A DNA stretch of 64,000 nt from Branchiostoma floridae (lineage: Eukaryota; Chordata; Leptocardii; Amphioxiformes; Branchiostomatidae): contig NC_049991.1 in NCBI RefSeq assembly GCF_000003815.2, forward strand, positions 17,561,083 through 17,625,082, in the 5' to 3' direction. A model generated the notes under the pieces. That model was given only the letters and a program-made list of their open reading frames with translations, did not search any database and was not told where the DNA came from. Positions 10,130 to 21,504 of the stretch are shown here, piece by piece; within the stretch, counting starts at the first letter, position 1, and every line of letters begins with the position of its first letter. The position numbers were made by a program, and so were the translations under genes.

Positions 10130-12800
10130 CCCTGGTCTGGCCGTCTGAGGCCGAGAACTTATCGATCACCCCTCAAAGGATATAACCATCGTAGTATGTT
10201 TAGAACCGTAGTAGGCAAAGGTAGTGAAAATGGGGATATGAAGTGCTTCCCTCCTGCGTTCAAATTCAAATTGGGTCTGTTGAAGAACCATGCATTTCAT
10301 CATAGCGGAACTACTAGGTATGTAGAGCTGTTTGAAATGGAAATGCAGGTATTAAGGCGAAAGTAAGTACTTACTGTACCTTTTGGCCTTGACTTTTCAT
10401 GTTCACCACTGTTTATACAATTTCGTTGACATTGCTACATTTTATGCATTCTGGAAACTGTAGTAGATTCTGTTTGACTTCTAGGGCAATAGTGCATAGT
10501 TGATGAATATCAAAGGCTTTCAGATAGAATTGACAATAGCTGAAGATTGTTCTCATTAAAATTTGGATATCAAGAAAGTGCCGAGTAGGTCACATTCTTG
10601 GCAGTGTAGCAAATTCTGAAAATAATAATGGCACTTCTACTTGTTTAACCGGACTGTAGTGTTGTGTTGTGGCTTTTCAAATAAAAATGAATACGGGAGA
10701 TTTGTCTGATGGGCCATCCTTTACAGCAGCCATGTATTCAAAAAGATACTTAAGGACAGGTCCGATTTTGATACGAAACTTACTTGAAAAGCAAAAGTGC
10801 AGAAATTCAGACTGTTTTCACTGCAGTCTTTTTTTCAAGTTACTATCACACAATAAAATACGATTAGGAGCGCCATATAGTACAGTATGCGAGTAAAAAG
10901 AACACCCTTAATCTACTTGTTTAGGGACATTAACATAATCATACTATAGCATTCGGCTTGCCCAATAGTATCGTGTGCTCATGTTTCTCTAGTGCATGGT
11001 TGAGTAGAGCTGTTGTTATCGTAAAGTTCGCGAGGTGGCGTCATATACATGTGACCTAAGTTTAGGCTCAGTTTCATGGCCTTTTGACGTGTGGGACTCG
11101 TGAACAATGACGTGCTTTCAATCTATAGTACTATATGCAGTCTGTGTGACGAACGCTTCCTTTTTAGGAGAAGCGGGAATGAGGAAAATATGATTTAAAA
11201 AAAAATTGGAACATCCTTGCCCTTGGGGCGTTTCCATGGGACGTGACGGGCAGTTGGTGGTAACTAATACCCAGGACGGCACTGTGACCATCTTTCCACG
11301 CCAAATGGTACATAAGACAGGCAACTAAAGGTCCTCTGTGACTAAGGCCCCCTTTCCACTAGACAGCGACCGTGCTGCGCTCTCCCTGCGACCTAAATGA
11401 GATATGTGTAACCTTCGCTTCCACACTAGGTATAGCATATAAAACGTAAACGTATGACTGAGGAGACAACAAAACACGCAAAATGTAAAAAAAGGTTCGT
11501 TCTTTTCTATACAATTCGTTGAAGGATTTGCTGAATTTTAGGTTGCAGAGAGAGCGCAGTGAGAGCACCGGCCAAGGGGAAAAGGGGATATAACAGCATC
11601 ATTAGTGCTTAGCGCTAACAAATTAGCTTTTTTTTTACTTAATGGTCACCACGTAACAAGGCCTGAAGGCCACTCCAAGGTTACGGGTTACATGATTGGA
11701 ACTGTAACAGCATCTCTTCACCCTAGGTCAGAAACATCATGATTGAGACAAGCCCAATTGCTCACTATGAGTGAGGACTAACTGACCCATAAGCTTGCTT
11801 CCTCCATGTACCTTTTCAAAAAGATGTTTTTGTTATGCTCTTAAACAACACAGCAATAAAGGACGCCACTGACCGAGGTACCTAGAAACAATCTTATCGG
11901 TGATGCATGGTTGAGTAGAGCTGTTGTTTGCTTCAAATTCGTGAGGTGGCGTGATGTGCATGTGAGCTAATTTTAGCCTAAAATTTAAGCCCAGTTTCAG
12001 GGCCTTTTAACGTGTGGTACGTTTGAACAATGACAGTCTGTGTGGCTAACGCTCCCTTTTTAGGACAAATTTCTCTTGATTGATTGCACTACAATTGCAT
12101 ATGGTACAATGTATGGCAACGAATATTACACGTACAACATAGAGGTATAGGATAACCTAAACTTGGTGACAACCTAAACGTGGAACAGGAAGTACCTATA
12201 ATTCCACACACAACTGCTTCAATTGAAGTTTTTTTTTTCAAACAGAACATCTCTATCATTTAAATTAGAAGGTTCATAATCATGAAACAAAGATCCCACT
12301 ACAGCAGCTTTATTTGAGGAGATTACATTGCCACAGCGTACCTTCTATCAACACTATATCCACCATGAAGATATGACTTACTATGAATTCACAATTTTGT
12401 TTTCTGTAAAGGAAGTATTGCCTAAATGGATTTGCTGTCGATGTCTTTTACATCCTAAAAGAAAGTGTTTTGGTATTATCTCTCAATAATATCATCTTCT
12501 ATCATAAAAATTGTGTAAAATACCTTTACAATTGATGTCATAGTTCATAATGACTTTAGAAATATTGTTGTGTTTTTCTTATACGAATTAGACAGTAAGA
12601 TTACTTTACACTATGTTTTCAACTCATGTTTCTTATAAGAGTATAGATAAGAGCAAGAAGGTTATATAGGTTGATAAGAGTATAGACTTCTCATTGAATG
12701 GAGAGAGGACAGAGGTTGCCTGTTACATTTCTCATCCCGCTACATTTCTACTTCTGATACATTTCTACTTCTGATACCTTTCTATTTCTGATATGATTTC
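10130..12800. repeat. Intergenic/intronic DNA with a ~170-base direct duplication
   Basis: Bases 10992-11170 and 11907-12070 are diverged direct copies sharing 'gcatggttgagtagagctg', 'ggccttttgacgtgtgg' or its variant, and 'cgcttcctttttagga' or its variant. Between them lies a MITE-1 copy. Short repeats of 'atttctacttctgat' lie at 12745-12790. No supported exon is seen apart from the sushi relic that follows. Confidence 0.45.
11346..11588. mobile_element. MITE-1 copy
   Basis: The ends 'ggccccctttccactaga' and 'aaggggaaaagggg' enclose the family's internal landmarks: 'gcgctctccctgcgaccta', 'gaggagacaacaaaac', 'atacaattcgttgaa'. The left and right 45 bases are imperfect inverted repeats. Confidence 0.75.
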
Positions 12801-13120
12801 TAATTCTTATGCGTCTCAACGCGTCTTTCCAAGTTTGTGGTCGAGTCATCGGGGTACGTCCCTCGGTAGATTCGGCTACGGCATTCGGCTTCCATTCTCA
12901 CGGTGGATGCTGGCTTACTTGCCACTGTGCGAGAAAGCAGAAAAAAATGATTAGCAATCTTCAGTCTTCTATTCGGTATTTCTTGGCATCACTTAGTTGT
13001 TTAAGTAATGGGGTAATGTTTCTATGCAGTATGTGGCTGTACAGGTTGTTTATCAAGCATTCCTTTTCTTTTGACATGCAATGGAATAGATTTTCATATG
13101 TTGACACCCTACAGATACCT

Positions 13121-13375
13121 AAAGGTGCACTCTCACCGCACTAGTACTTGTGTCAGGCTAGCGTCACTGCGGGGTTCGGTCACTGCGTCACTGTTTTGTT
13201 ATTTTCTTCGATTTTTATGATTTAGATATTGCATAATACGTAAAAGTATTACTTAGAAGACAACAAAATTCGTTCTTTATCTCTAAAACTCGTTGAGTAT
13301 TTTTCGAACCCCGCAGTTTATTTGTTTATTTGCAGTGACGAAAGCTTGACACAAGTGCGGTGGGAGCGCACCTTA
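13121..13375. mobile_element. MITE-1-like variant (subfamily with 'ggtgcactctcaccgcac' ends)
   Basis: The core keeps 'agaagacaacaaaattcg' and 'aactcgttgag', while the ends read 'aaaggtgcactctcaccgc' and 'ggtgggagcgcacctt', a different terminal repeat. A second copy of this variant is at 23441-23710. Minus-strand AATAAA words inside it lie about 160 bases past the stop of gene C and could supply its polyadenylation signal (inference). Confidence 0.6.
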
Positions 13376-13485
13376 ACACAGATAACTTAGCCCTAGACGT
13401 CTGCCAATATTAATACCACCCCGCGTTATTATGCTCTTATTCTCTGCATGCCAAACAATGTCCTGCATAAGACATCATTGATACT

Positions 13486-14107
13486 TCACGATGCAACTTT
13501 GCTCACGGTAAAATGCCTTCGAGTGTAGAAGCGACGACGAGTAGAGATGAAGCTCCGACGACGAGTAGAGATGAAGCTCCGACGACGAGTAGAGATGAAG
13601 CTCCGACGACGAGTAGAGATGAAGCTCCGACGACGAGTAGAGATGAAGCTCCGACGACGAGTAGAGACGAAGCTCCGACGACGGCTGGTCCATGCCTCCG
13701 TTTCCAGCACCAGGGCGCAAACCAGCAGAATCACGAAGACAGTTGTAAGCCTGGAAGGAGGGAACAAAATTGTGACACCACCAAATGTTACTGCTGCATT
13801 GTATTCCAGGAGGCTGTAGCAGGATTGAAAAGCTCACATGCATGCATTTTCATACCATTTTCACCAATGGGTGGTACGATATAGAATACAACATGGTGCA
13901 TTGCATAAACTTTCTATATAACCCGAGGTACCAGCCCGACCGCGGGTAGGATCGCCCGAAGGTCAGGGTCAGAGGATGATCTGACCCGCGGGAGGGCTGG
14001 GACCGAGGGTAAAAAGGGAATACTATACGGAATACACCGTGTTGCATGTTATTCATGTTATACCCGCCCCGAAGCACGTGCGCACGCACAAACACACACA
14101 CACACAC

Positions 14108-14156
<49 letters not shown>

Positions 14157-17100
14157 AACACACACATGGCCCAGAAGTAGCTGTGGGTTCCGATGCAAAA
14201 TTTCGATGCAAAATGCGCCAGAAATTGAGAAAATTTGGCGCCGATGGTATAACCCAGACGGTGTGGTATAAACCAATACGTCGACTACCTACCGACCTCA
14301 ATTCCAACGACCGGATCGGATATTCAATTTTTCGAAAGCGGCAGACTTGGAAGCGCGAAGCGCGTTCGAAATACGTTAACCTCTGCGATAATAGTAGAAC
14401 CCCATGTGATAACGTAAGCCCGGCCCGGAACACCAGTATCAAACATGATCGCGGCCCTGGTATGACGACTTAAAAAGTCCGACATGCAGCTCATTAGTAT
14501 TCCTGCTCATGTCAGAAGCTAGCAACAAACCATCGTGACAAGATAATTACAGAGTCACCTATGCCTTAGGCAGTTAGGCCCCCTTTCCAGTAGACGGCTA
14601 TCGCGATGCGCTCTCACTGCGACCTAAATAGGATATGTGTAACCTTTGATTTCACACTGGGTATATCATGCAGCATTTAAAAGTGTTACTGAGCAAACTA
14701 CAAAACACAGAAAAGTTCGTTTCTTTTCTATACAATTCGTTGAGCGATCTGTCAAACTTCAGGTCGCAGAGAGAGCGTGGCGAGAGCGCCGTCCTAGTGG
14801 AAAGAGGGTATTACAGGTCGGACATGTCTGGGCCGAAAAAAAATGCTGCTCCCCAAATCTCTGGCAAGAAAGGTGGCCAGTCAGGACGAACACAGCCGTA
14901 ACAATTATTCTCATAGGCACAGGAGACAAGACTCATTTGACAGTGGACAGCTCAGGACAAATATGTTATTTTTGTGCCTTTTTTGCGTCTTGTAATTTAT
15001 ATGCGGTACAGTATGCAGTATTTTGGCGCTATAAGTCATTTCTGTAACGTGACATAGCTTTAACTTTGACGCAATCACTGAAAGAGTACCCAGCGCCAGT
15101 TCGTCCTGATTGATAAAAGGCACTGGCAGAGGCTTGCGAGTTTACCGTAGGCTGTCCAGATCCCTTGCGCTGATTTTCGAACATGTTTTGTTAAAATTCC
15201 ACTAGTGCGCCACTCGCCAAAAGCGACTGGAAGCAGCAAGATACTTTTTATGCAATATCAACACTGTTAGAAACGTGTCAAGAGCCGCACATTTGCCTGA
15301 GTGACTTTTCCACTAGACGGCGATCGCGATGCGCTCTCACTGCGACCTAAATAGGACATGGGTAATCTTCGCTTTCACACAATGTATATTATCCAAAACG
15401 TAAAAGTGTGGCTGAAACGACAACAAAACAAACAAAGTGTACAAAGATTCGTTTCTTTTCTATACAATTCGCTGAACGATATGTCAAATTTTAGGTCGCA
15501 GAGAGATCGCGGCGAGAGCGCCGTCCTAGTTGAAAAGGTATATTATCTACGTATACGTTTCCCTGTGAACGGTCTGACCAAGGAAAGTGACTACAGGCTT
15601 TAGACCGACAGACCTGCGTCAAGCTAGTACGGCACAGTGTACGTAAACACAGGAAAGCTTCATCCGACGCCGACTGGTTTTGCTTAAAAAGAGTCAAAAT
15701 TCAACACAGCAAGATTTTCGAGGTGTTTACATAAGGTGGGACAAGGACAGTAGCCTGGGTACCATCCGGGTAATAGTTCACTCCGACGTTTATTAAGCCC
15801 CTTTCCACTAAACTATTATCGCACTGCGACCTAGACCGGACGTGTGTAACATTTGATTTCATACTGGGTATATCATACAAAATGTAAAAGTGTGACCGAA
15901 AAAGACAAGAAAACACCAAAGCGTAAAAAGATTCCTTTTTTTTTCCTTTACAGTTCGTTTAGCGATCTGTCAAATTTGAGGTCGTAGAGAGCGCGGCGAG
16001 AGTGCCGTCCTAGTGAAAAGGGGGTATTATACACTATGTATACAGTCGCTTCTCTGTTACATGTATTAGGGTACCAGAGACGAACATAGAAGCTAACTAC
16101 TGCTCGGATGGTACCCAGGTTGCAAGGAAAGTCTGACCAGCTACAAAACAAGAGCTTCTGAAAAAAGCTAGTCTTTCGCTTACTTATATTGTGTAGGTAA
16201 AATTGTTTGGCATAGTTTGGTCAAGCGTGGGTGCCAAGTCTGCAACGTTGGCAGCTCTGGCACAGTTTGGTCAAGTGCTAGGTTATATAACTGTTTAGTA
16301 AGGTAGTGGTTCTCACAGAGTATATTTTACTTGAACTGTATAATAACACAACTGCATGAATGATGTTAACTTTATTCGGATTGTTTCGCTGTTAAGAACG
16401 GCTCTGTTACAGTACAACAGGGTTTTATGAAAGTGCACTGTAGTAATCAAATTTATCAGTAGATGTGTCCTGAATTTCTGCAAGAACAAACAAAGTATTG
16501 TCACCATAAACAACTGAACATAAAATATTAACATGGCATATACAGTAATGGAAATATTTTTTTTAATGGCAAGATCATGTGAAAGGTAGATATTTTAAAC
16601 TAAAACAGGTCCGTGGTATGTTTAATGGAACGTTTCGTTTCTTTTAGTAACGCAATTATGCTTTTACTTGACGGAGTCGTGACGTCACGCGTCAGACTCA
16701 CTCCGTCGAGCTCGGTCAGAATCTTCCCTTTCGAAATTATAAATTAAATGTGGGTAATTCTATTTTCAACGCATCCGAGGGCTACTATTTTGCTGAAAGA
16801 AGTTTGTTACACGAAAATAGCCTGAAATTTCTTAGAGTAAGAAATTTCCGAATACGCCCCCCTCCCACACCATGTCAGATGCGGCGCACGCATCTTACAC
16901 AATTCTAGATTTTGTAGCGGTGATTTTCCATAAAACAAAGTAAATGACATGTCAAACTGTTCTCTACAATGTCTGTTTTATTATAACCAAACAGCGAACA
17001 TGTTAGTTTATAAATTGTATACAATCTTACGAAGAAATCCTCACCGTTCACATCCGTCTCTGCAAATTCCTGCTTATAAGCCATACAGAAACCAAGCAGC

Positions 17101-17469
17101 ACATTCATGGTAGGCCGATACGTATGTCATAACGTTACATACCGTCGAATCTGCAGGGTAGAATATCTCGCTAGCACGATATGGCATGGACCGCAAACCA
17201 AGCAGCACATTCATGGTAGGCCGATACGTATGTCATAACGTTACATACCGTCGAATCTACAGGGTAGAATATCTCGCTAGCACGGTATGGCATGGTCGAC
17301 CCGGACGGACGGACGGACGGACAGACGGACAGCAATCTAATATCGGTCTGATTGCCTTTCGCCGCGGAAGCGCGGCGAAAGACAAAAAATCAACGTTTTG
17401 CTTTGCATATTGACATCAACTAAAAGAACAGTACAGAATAGAAATGTTACTAAGCGAATCTCACCTCAT
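13486..17469 (-). CDS. Gene C: secreted Arg-rich tandem octapeptide protein
   Basis: Exon 1 is ATGAG at 17469-17465 with donor GTGAG. Exon 2 runs from 13750 (acceptor CCTTCCAG) to a TGA at 13488-13486. The 89-residue precursor begins with a leader (MR then LTTVFVILLVCALVLETEA). It continues as WTSRRRSFV and about five near-perfect copies of STRRRSFI, ending RRRFYTRRHFT and a short tail. The repeat is a 24-base tandem in DNA. No sushi exon follows: just past the repeat the sequence joins DNA that lies downstream of gene A. A donor-like GTGAGC just before the stop is an alternative end. The 3.7 kb intron joining the two exons is inferred from phase and from the shared leader design. The product could be a cationic peptide or a multi-copy propeptide. 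Confidence 0.6.
13530..13690. repeat. 24-base coding tandem repeat
   Basis: The 24-base unit contains 'gatgaagctccgacgacga' on the plus strand and is repeated about six times with almost no variation. It encodes STRRRSFI on the minus strand. Low divergence between units suggests recent expansion. Confidence 0.85.
14092..14166. repeat. (CA)n microsatellite
   Basis: An almost pure CA dinucleotide tract with a few single-base interruptions. Open frames on either strand here are composition artefacts. Confidence 0.9.
14577..14809. mobile_element. MITE-1 copy
   Basis: A well-preserved copy with left end 'ggccccctttccagtaga' and right end 'tagtggaaagaggg'. Subterminal inverted repeats 'gcgctctcactgcgacct' and 'aggtcgcagagagagcg' are clear. 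It lies inside the proposed intron of gene C. Confidence 0.8.
15305..15539. mobile_element. MITE-1 copy
   Basis: Landmarks are 'ttttccactagacggcgat', 'ctcactgcgacctaaatag' and 'gtcctagttgaaaagg'. It is in the same orientation as the neighbouring copies at 14.6 and 15.8 kb. Confidence 0.78.
15797..16024. mobile_element. MITE-1 copy
   Basis: The ends are 'gcccctttccactaaac' and 'cctagtgaaaaggggg'. The internal 'gactgggtatatcat'-type and 'gttcgtttagcgatctgtc' landmarks are present. This is the third copy within 1.5 kb. Confidence 0.78.
17091..17331. repeat. 106-base tandem duplication followed by (GGAC)n
   Basis: The segment starting 'accaagcagcacattcatgg' at 17091 recurs at 17197 with very few changes, spaced exactly 106 bases, to about 17295. 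It is followed at 17303-17331 by a 'ggac' tetranucleotide run. The near-identity indicates a recent duplication. Confidence 0.85.
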
Positions 17470-17830
17470 GTTTAGGTTGCAACTGGAAGACTTTCTTCGC
17501 AGCGATGTGGGCCTAGGTACTTGTTGCACAGACAAGAGCTGGGTTTTTAACGCACCTGTGTGTACTGATGTGCGTGCGCTCTTATGGCAGGAGGAAGTGA
17601 ATGTAGTTGTTTTGAAATAAAGTTACCAAAGAACGCATTGTGTTTACCTAACCAAGTGACTACAGATACTGAATATTCATGAGACGAAACCATGTTTTTC
17701 TCGGTAAAGGAAATATGACATCATATGATACCTATCAGACATATTGTTCACGTTTGTCGAAGCATATCAAACTATTGAATATTCATAAGAAAATTGAATG
17801 CAGCCATTGTTATATATGAATATGCATGAG
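17465..17830 (-). promoter_or_regulatory. Promoter region and first exon of gene C
   Basis: Read on the minus strand, 17825-17655 aligns with 21790-21640 upstream of gene D. Shared words (plus strand) are 'tttttctcggtaaaggaaa', 'atcatatgatacctatc', 'ttgaatattcataag' and 'ttgaatgcagccattgtta'. It is followed by a CATAAGAG box near 17580 and a 5'UTR ending in ATGAG (17469-17465). Genes C and D therefore share a promoter subtype. Confidence 0.55.
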
Positions 17831-18359
17831 CAAAGGAAACCCCCGAAAAAGTTTTGACCGCGTTATTATCAGCTTCACACTCGCTGTCTATCTGGGTCAA
17901 ATTTCTCACTCGGTTGCACGAAGCTTGAAATATTATCTGCTTGACCGACAAAAGGGTCAATATCTCAAAATATCAAAGTACTAACACCTTTCAAAACCTT
18001 TAAAAAAGTTAAAGTCCTTCCCGCACAAGAATGGCAAATAGGGCGGCGCCCATCTTCGTTTCAGTAGCTCTGGGCCACACAACTGTGTGCAATCACTACA
18101 TCAGTAGGAGGGCAGTCATCTGGTAGTGGTGTGTGTTCAACTTCCATATTCTTCCCCGAATGCTGAGTGCTAAGCAGAGAAAGCAGCAAAGGGTAGGGAC
18201 CGAACTCACAACCTACCTAAAAACCCACTCACTCGGTATTGCTCCAGTATCCAACAAAACCTGTATGGGTTTAACAGCACATATACTAGCATAAGTAAGA
18301 CCCCTAACTGAGCTTTATGAATATTTGTATACCATACTCTACACCCATTTGGACGGGGA

Positions 18360-18540
18360 ACGGGTCGCAATGGCAGCCTTAATTTGGCTATTATTTCTAA
18401 ATTGATTGCATAATGCTTGATAGGCGGTTGATGATATCAAGACATTAGTTTATTTCTTTATAAGAGGATCTGAAGAATGAAACACAGCCATGAAAAATCA
18501 AATCACCTCAGCTTTATTCAAAGAAGACACAAAGAAGTAC
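18360..18540 (-). repeat. Duplicated 3'-flank segment
   Basis: The stretch with 'gatgatatcaagaca' and minus-strand AATAAA ('tttatt' near 18518) is a diverged copy of 19690-19815, the 3' end of gene D. The two copies are separated by the repeat element at 18541-19633. Confidence 0.45.
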
Positions 18541-19633
18541 ATTTTTACCTCCATGAAAAAATGGAGGTATAGTTTTGAGTGTGTCTGTGTGTGTGTCTGT
18601 GTGTGTGTGTGTCTGTGTGTCCGCATATTTGTGGTCAGCATAACTTGAGAACCTCTTGATGGACTACGATGATATTTGGCATGTAGGTAGGGGTTGGGAA
18701 GACGAAGGTCAAGGTCAATTTTGGGCCCCCTGGTGTGTGGCCTTGGTACTGCAGCGCAACTTCCGGTTTTGCTATCTCGGTGTTCTGAACATGCTATGGT
18801 CAAGATTTTTAAGTATTAGATAGCTCTTGTGCTCAGGAAAAAATTACGTAAGTTTGGGCCCCCTAGCGTCTAGTTTTGGGATAGCAGGGGCATTTTTGTC
18901 AAAAACTTCTGACGAGGATAACTCAAGAAGGAAACAACGGATTTTCATGATTTTTGGTATATAGGTACCTTAGACAATGTTGTACAAGATTAAATACTAA
19001 TTATGCAAAATAAGAGTACATTTGCATAATTAATGAGGATATTATATCATGGCAGTTTTTTCAATGTATCTCTTGTCCTGGATGTGATATGGTCTTGACA
19101 TTTGGCTGGTAGATAGCTTGCAGTGTCATGACAAAGTGGGGCAGGTTTCAGCCCCCTAACATTTAATTTCGGAACTGCAGGGGCGTTTTTGTCAAGACAT
19201 TCTAAAGAGGATAACTGCAGAAAGGATTGATGGATTGGCATCATATTAGGCATGCGGGTACCTTAGGCAAAGATGTTCATAATGATATACATTTTATGCA
19301 AATGAGGACTTAATTTGCATAATTAATGAGGAAATTGTATAATTCCATTGTTTTCAATAACTGGACTTCAATAAATGTAACACATGTTAACTATGATAGG
19401 TGGAATATAAGCAGATACCAAATATGGTAATGAGGAACTTATTTGCATAATTTATGTAAAAATTGCAGAAACGCTTTATGATTAATATTGGGAATTTTAT
19501 AATTGTGACATGTGTACGTTAGTCAATGATGAACAATACGATGCATAAATTATGTTAATGTGTTAGTCAATTGCATGAAATTTACGAAAGCTCTAAATTT
19601 TCATGGAGGTATGAGGTCGCCGAACTCTAGTTC
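18541..19633. mobile_element. 1.1 kb repeat with a 5' terminal hairpin (family R1)
   Basis: It opens with the foldback 'acctccatgaaaaaatggaggt' region (about 18546-18567). A (GT)n tract follows, then repeated 'gggccccct', 'ggataact' and 'gcataattaatgagga' modules. It ends with another 'catggaggtatgaggtcg' and 'gaactctagtt'. A second member with the same body plan but a different hairpin word lies at 34180-36138. No ORF is present. It appears to be a non-autonomous mobile element of unknown class. Confidence 0.55.
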
Positions 19634-19794
19634 TACCTGTACCCGCAATGTAGCCAGCACCATAAAAGTAACGCCTGGAAACACTTTCTAACTCGATTGC
19701 ACAATTCTCGATGATATCAAGACAGATTGGCTCTATTTTTCTAAGAGTATAAATTAAACAATATCATGAAACATCAAATTGCTATAGCTACATC

Positions 19795-19800
19795 TTTATT
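19795..19800 (-). terminator. Polyadenylation signal AATAAA, gene D
   Basis: On the minus strand AATAAA lies about 415 bases past the stop codon of gene D, in an otherwise AT-rich 3' flank. It is the first good signal downstream of the gene. Confidence 0.5.
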
Positions 19801-20215
19801 CTAGGAAGATACAAGTACACTGCGTTTAAATTTGTCTACTCACACTATATGTCCTCCTCCAGAAAGGAAGTGCCTGTTAAAACTTAATGCTTATATTTTC
19901 TGCTAAGTCGTTGCTTTATAGGCTGATTTTGGAAACAGTTTACAATTGTGTTTTCACCCCAAAGGTAACGCTTGGTTCTAATCTCACACAAAAATATCTT
20001 CTAGTTGAGAATATGTCTGTGAAGTACTGATGATACTTTTGATGTAGAAAGACTAATCTAAGATAAACAATCCTTTCTCACATATACGAACTTGCATTTT
20101 CTAGTTCTCCGACACCTCTTAATCCATAAGACTTGGCGCTCTTTATGCATGCATTTCAACAAACTACTCTACAAGCAAAACTCCTCCGGTGGTCACTCCA
20201 CCATGCCGCGCTGAA

Positions 20216-21504
20216 CTAGTACGGGGTGCGGCAGCAGCAGTAGTTTGGCCCGCAGTGGTTGGCCCGCCAGGTGCAGCCGGTGTTGTAGTGGTACATCACT
20301 CGATAGCTGACGTAGAACGCGTCGTAACAGTCGACGCGCGGTCTGTAGAAGGAAACAAGAACTTACGATGTGACATCATAAATATGGTTCCACTAGTCTC
20401 TACCAGACTCCCACCTGGTCGAATAGTAATAGGGGACTTTTGCCAAGTTAGGAATAAAAGTCTAGTGCCAGTGAACTGGCCTAGGAGAACTGGATAGATT
20501 GCAATAGACAGACTGAAATCTCTTTTGTCCAGGCCTTATATGGCCAAATTATTCTCTATATTTCTCATCCAGCTAACACGACTGCTTGGAGACTATGGTT
20601 CCACATATTTTGGAAGAAACGTGACTTTGGAAAAACGTAAAGTGGAAGTCCGTGATCCTTTTTTACGTACAGCTGCCGTTGGTATCACGACAAAGGTGGA
20701 AATTATTATGTCGGACACACACACACACAAAAAAAACTTGACGGAGATTGAAATTGTCATATCCTCAATTAAACGTACCGCCGATGGCTGGTATGATCCA
20801 ACAGCCTTTGTTCATTGGCCTTGCAGACTTGTTCGCAGGTCATCCCGTCGCCGTTAGGGCTACAGTTCCTGCGAATCGCCCAGAAGTAGCCCTTGTTTCC
20901 GATTTGTCCACCGCAGGCTCCGGTAGCAACATGCCAGGAAGCCTCTGTAACATATAAGAATCTGAATTGTATACTTGTAAGCTGTTTTGTAAAAGTAGAA
21001 AATACGAAGCACGCACAAAAACACATAACGCAAAGCACACACTTAACACATACGTAAACACACTCCGCCCCCTCCACACACGCACACAGACACGCACGCA
21101 CACACACACACACACACACACCGTGACACACACACACCGTGACACATACACACACACAGTCTCTCACTTATCAACACAAACACGCACACTCACCTACGCA
21201 CACGAACACCTCTCCCAAACACGTACACACACACACGCACACGCACTCGGACTAACGGAAAGCACGCATAAAAGTGCACACAAAACACACGCACACACAA
21301 CTTTACTTACCCCCTTTCCAAGCTAGGGCAGACAGTACCAGCAAAAGTACGAAAGTGTGGAACCTGTGGACGTAATGTAGAGACGGATGTTAAATAATTG
21401 TTGAAACACTCGCAGCGCAGGCTTCTATGTCGTGCAATCTTTGACCTATATCGCACCAAAAAGTACAACGTGACAACATAGAAAGGTAGTGATTCTCACC
21501 CCAT
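20216..21504 (-). CDS. Gene D: unrecognised small cysteine-rich secreted protein (116 aa)
   Basis: Four coding exons with consistent phases: 21504-21500 (ATGGG, donor GTGAGA), 21363-21311, 20944-20779 and 20342-20216 (stop TAG 20218-20216). The leader is MGFHTFVLLLVLSALAWKG. The central exon has a compact motif, GACGG..GYFWAIRRNC then TCEQVCKA, four cysteines in about 40 residues. The last exon is aromatic and Cys-rich: DCYDAF, a TGCTWRANHCGPNYCCC stretch, ending RTPY. Ten cysteines in the mature part predict a disulfide-stabilised extracellular protein. I do not recognise the family. It shares the five-base first exon and the phase-1 leader exon with the sushi genes, though its body is unrelated. 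AATAAA lies at 19800-19795. Confidence 0.72.
21075..21300. repeat. Interrupted (CA)n microsatellite in intron 2 of gene D
   Basis: CA-rich sequence with 'cgtgacacacacacac' interruptions lies between exon 3 and the leader exon of gene D. Frames reading as Cys-Val or His-Thr repeats here are artefacts. Confidence 0.9.

Larger units (their letters stand above)
9214..12937 (+). pseudogene. Locus B: sushi-gene sibling with its signal-peptide exon split by an insertion
   Basis: Exon 1 (ATGAG at 9214-9218, donor GTGAGG) follows an intact promoter. Exon 2 begins at 9617 after a CCCAAG acceptor and reads MR-TLLVLLLVC before running into inserted DNA and a stop at 9651-9653. The exon resumes at 10120, where the reading continues as LVCALVWPSEAE, matching leaders of genes C and E. 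The two sides share a near-identical 10-base sequence (9636-9645 and 10120-10129), as expected of a target-site duplication. A partial sushi exon at 12834-12937 has an AAG acceptor and correct phase. It keeps the first Cys and a GGCWLTC core but lacks the Trp and last Cys. The locus is probably non-functional. Confidence 0.6.

Noticed and set aside
13513-13884. Plus-strand frame with TTSRDEAP repeats opposite gene C
   Set aside because: It is the antisense reading of the 24-base tandem array. The minus strand has an acceptor, signal peptide and correct phase; the plus strand has none.
16905-17108. Minus-strand 67-codon frame starting MNVLLGFCMAYKQ, considered as an alternative leader exon for gene C
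   Set aside because: No acceptor precedes it, the ATG lies at the edge of a recent 106-base tandem repeat, and it does not fit the five-base-exon plus leader design.
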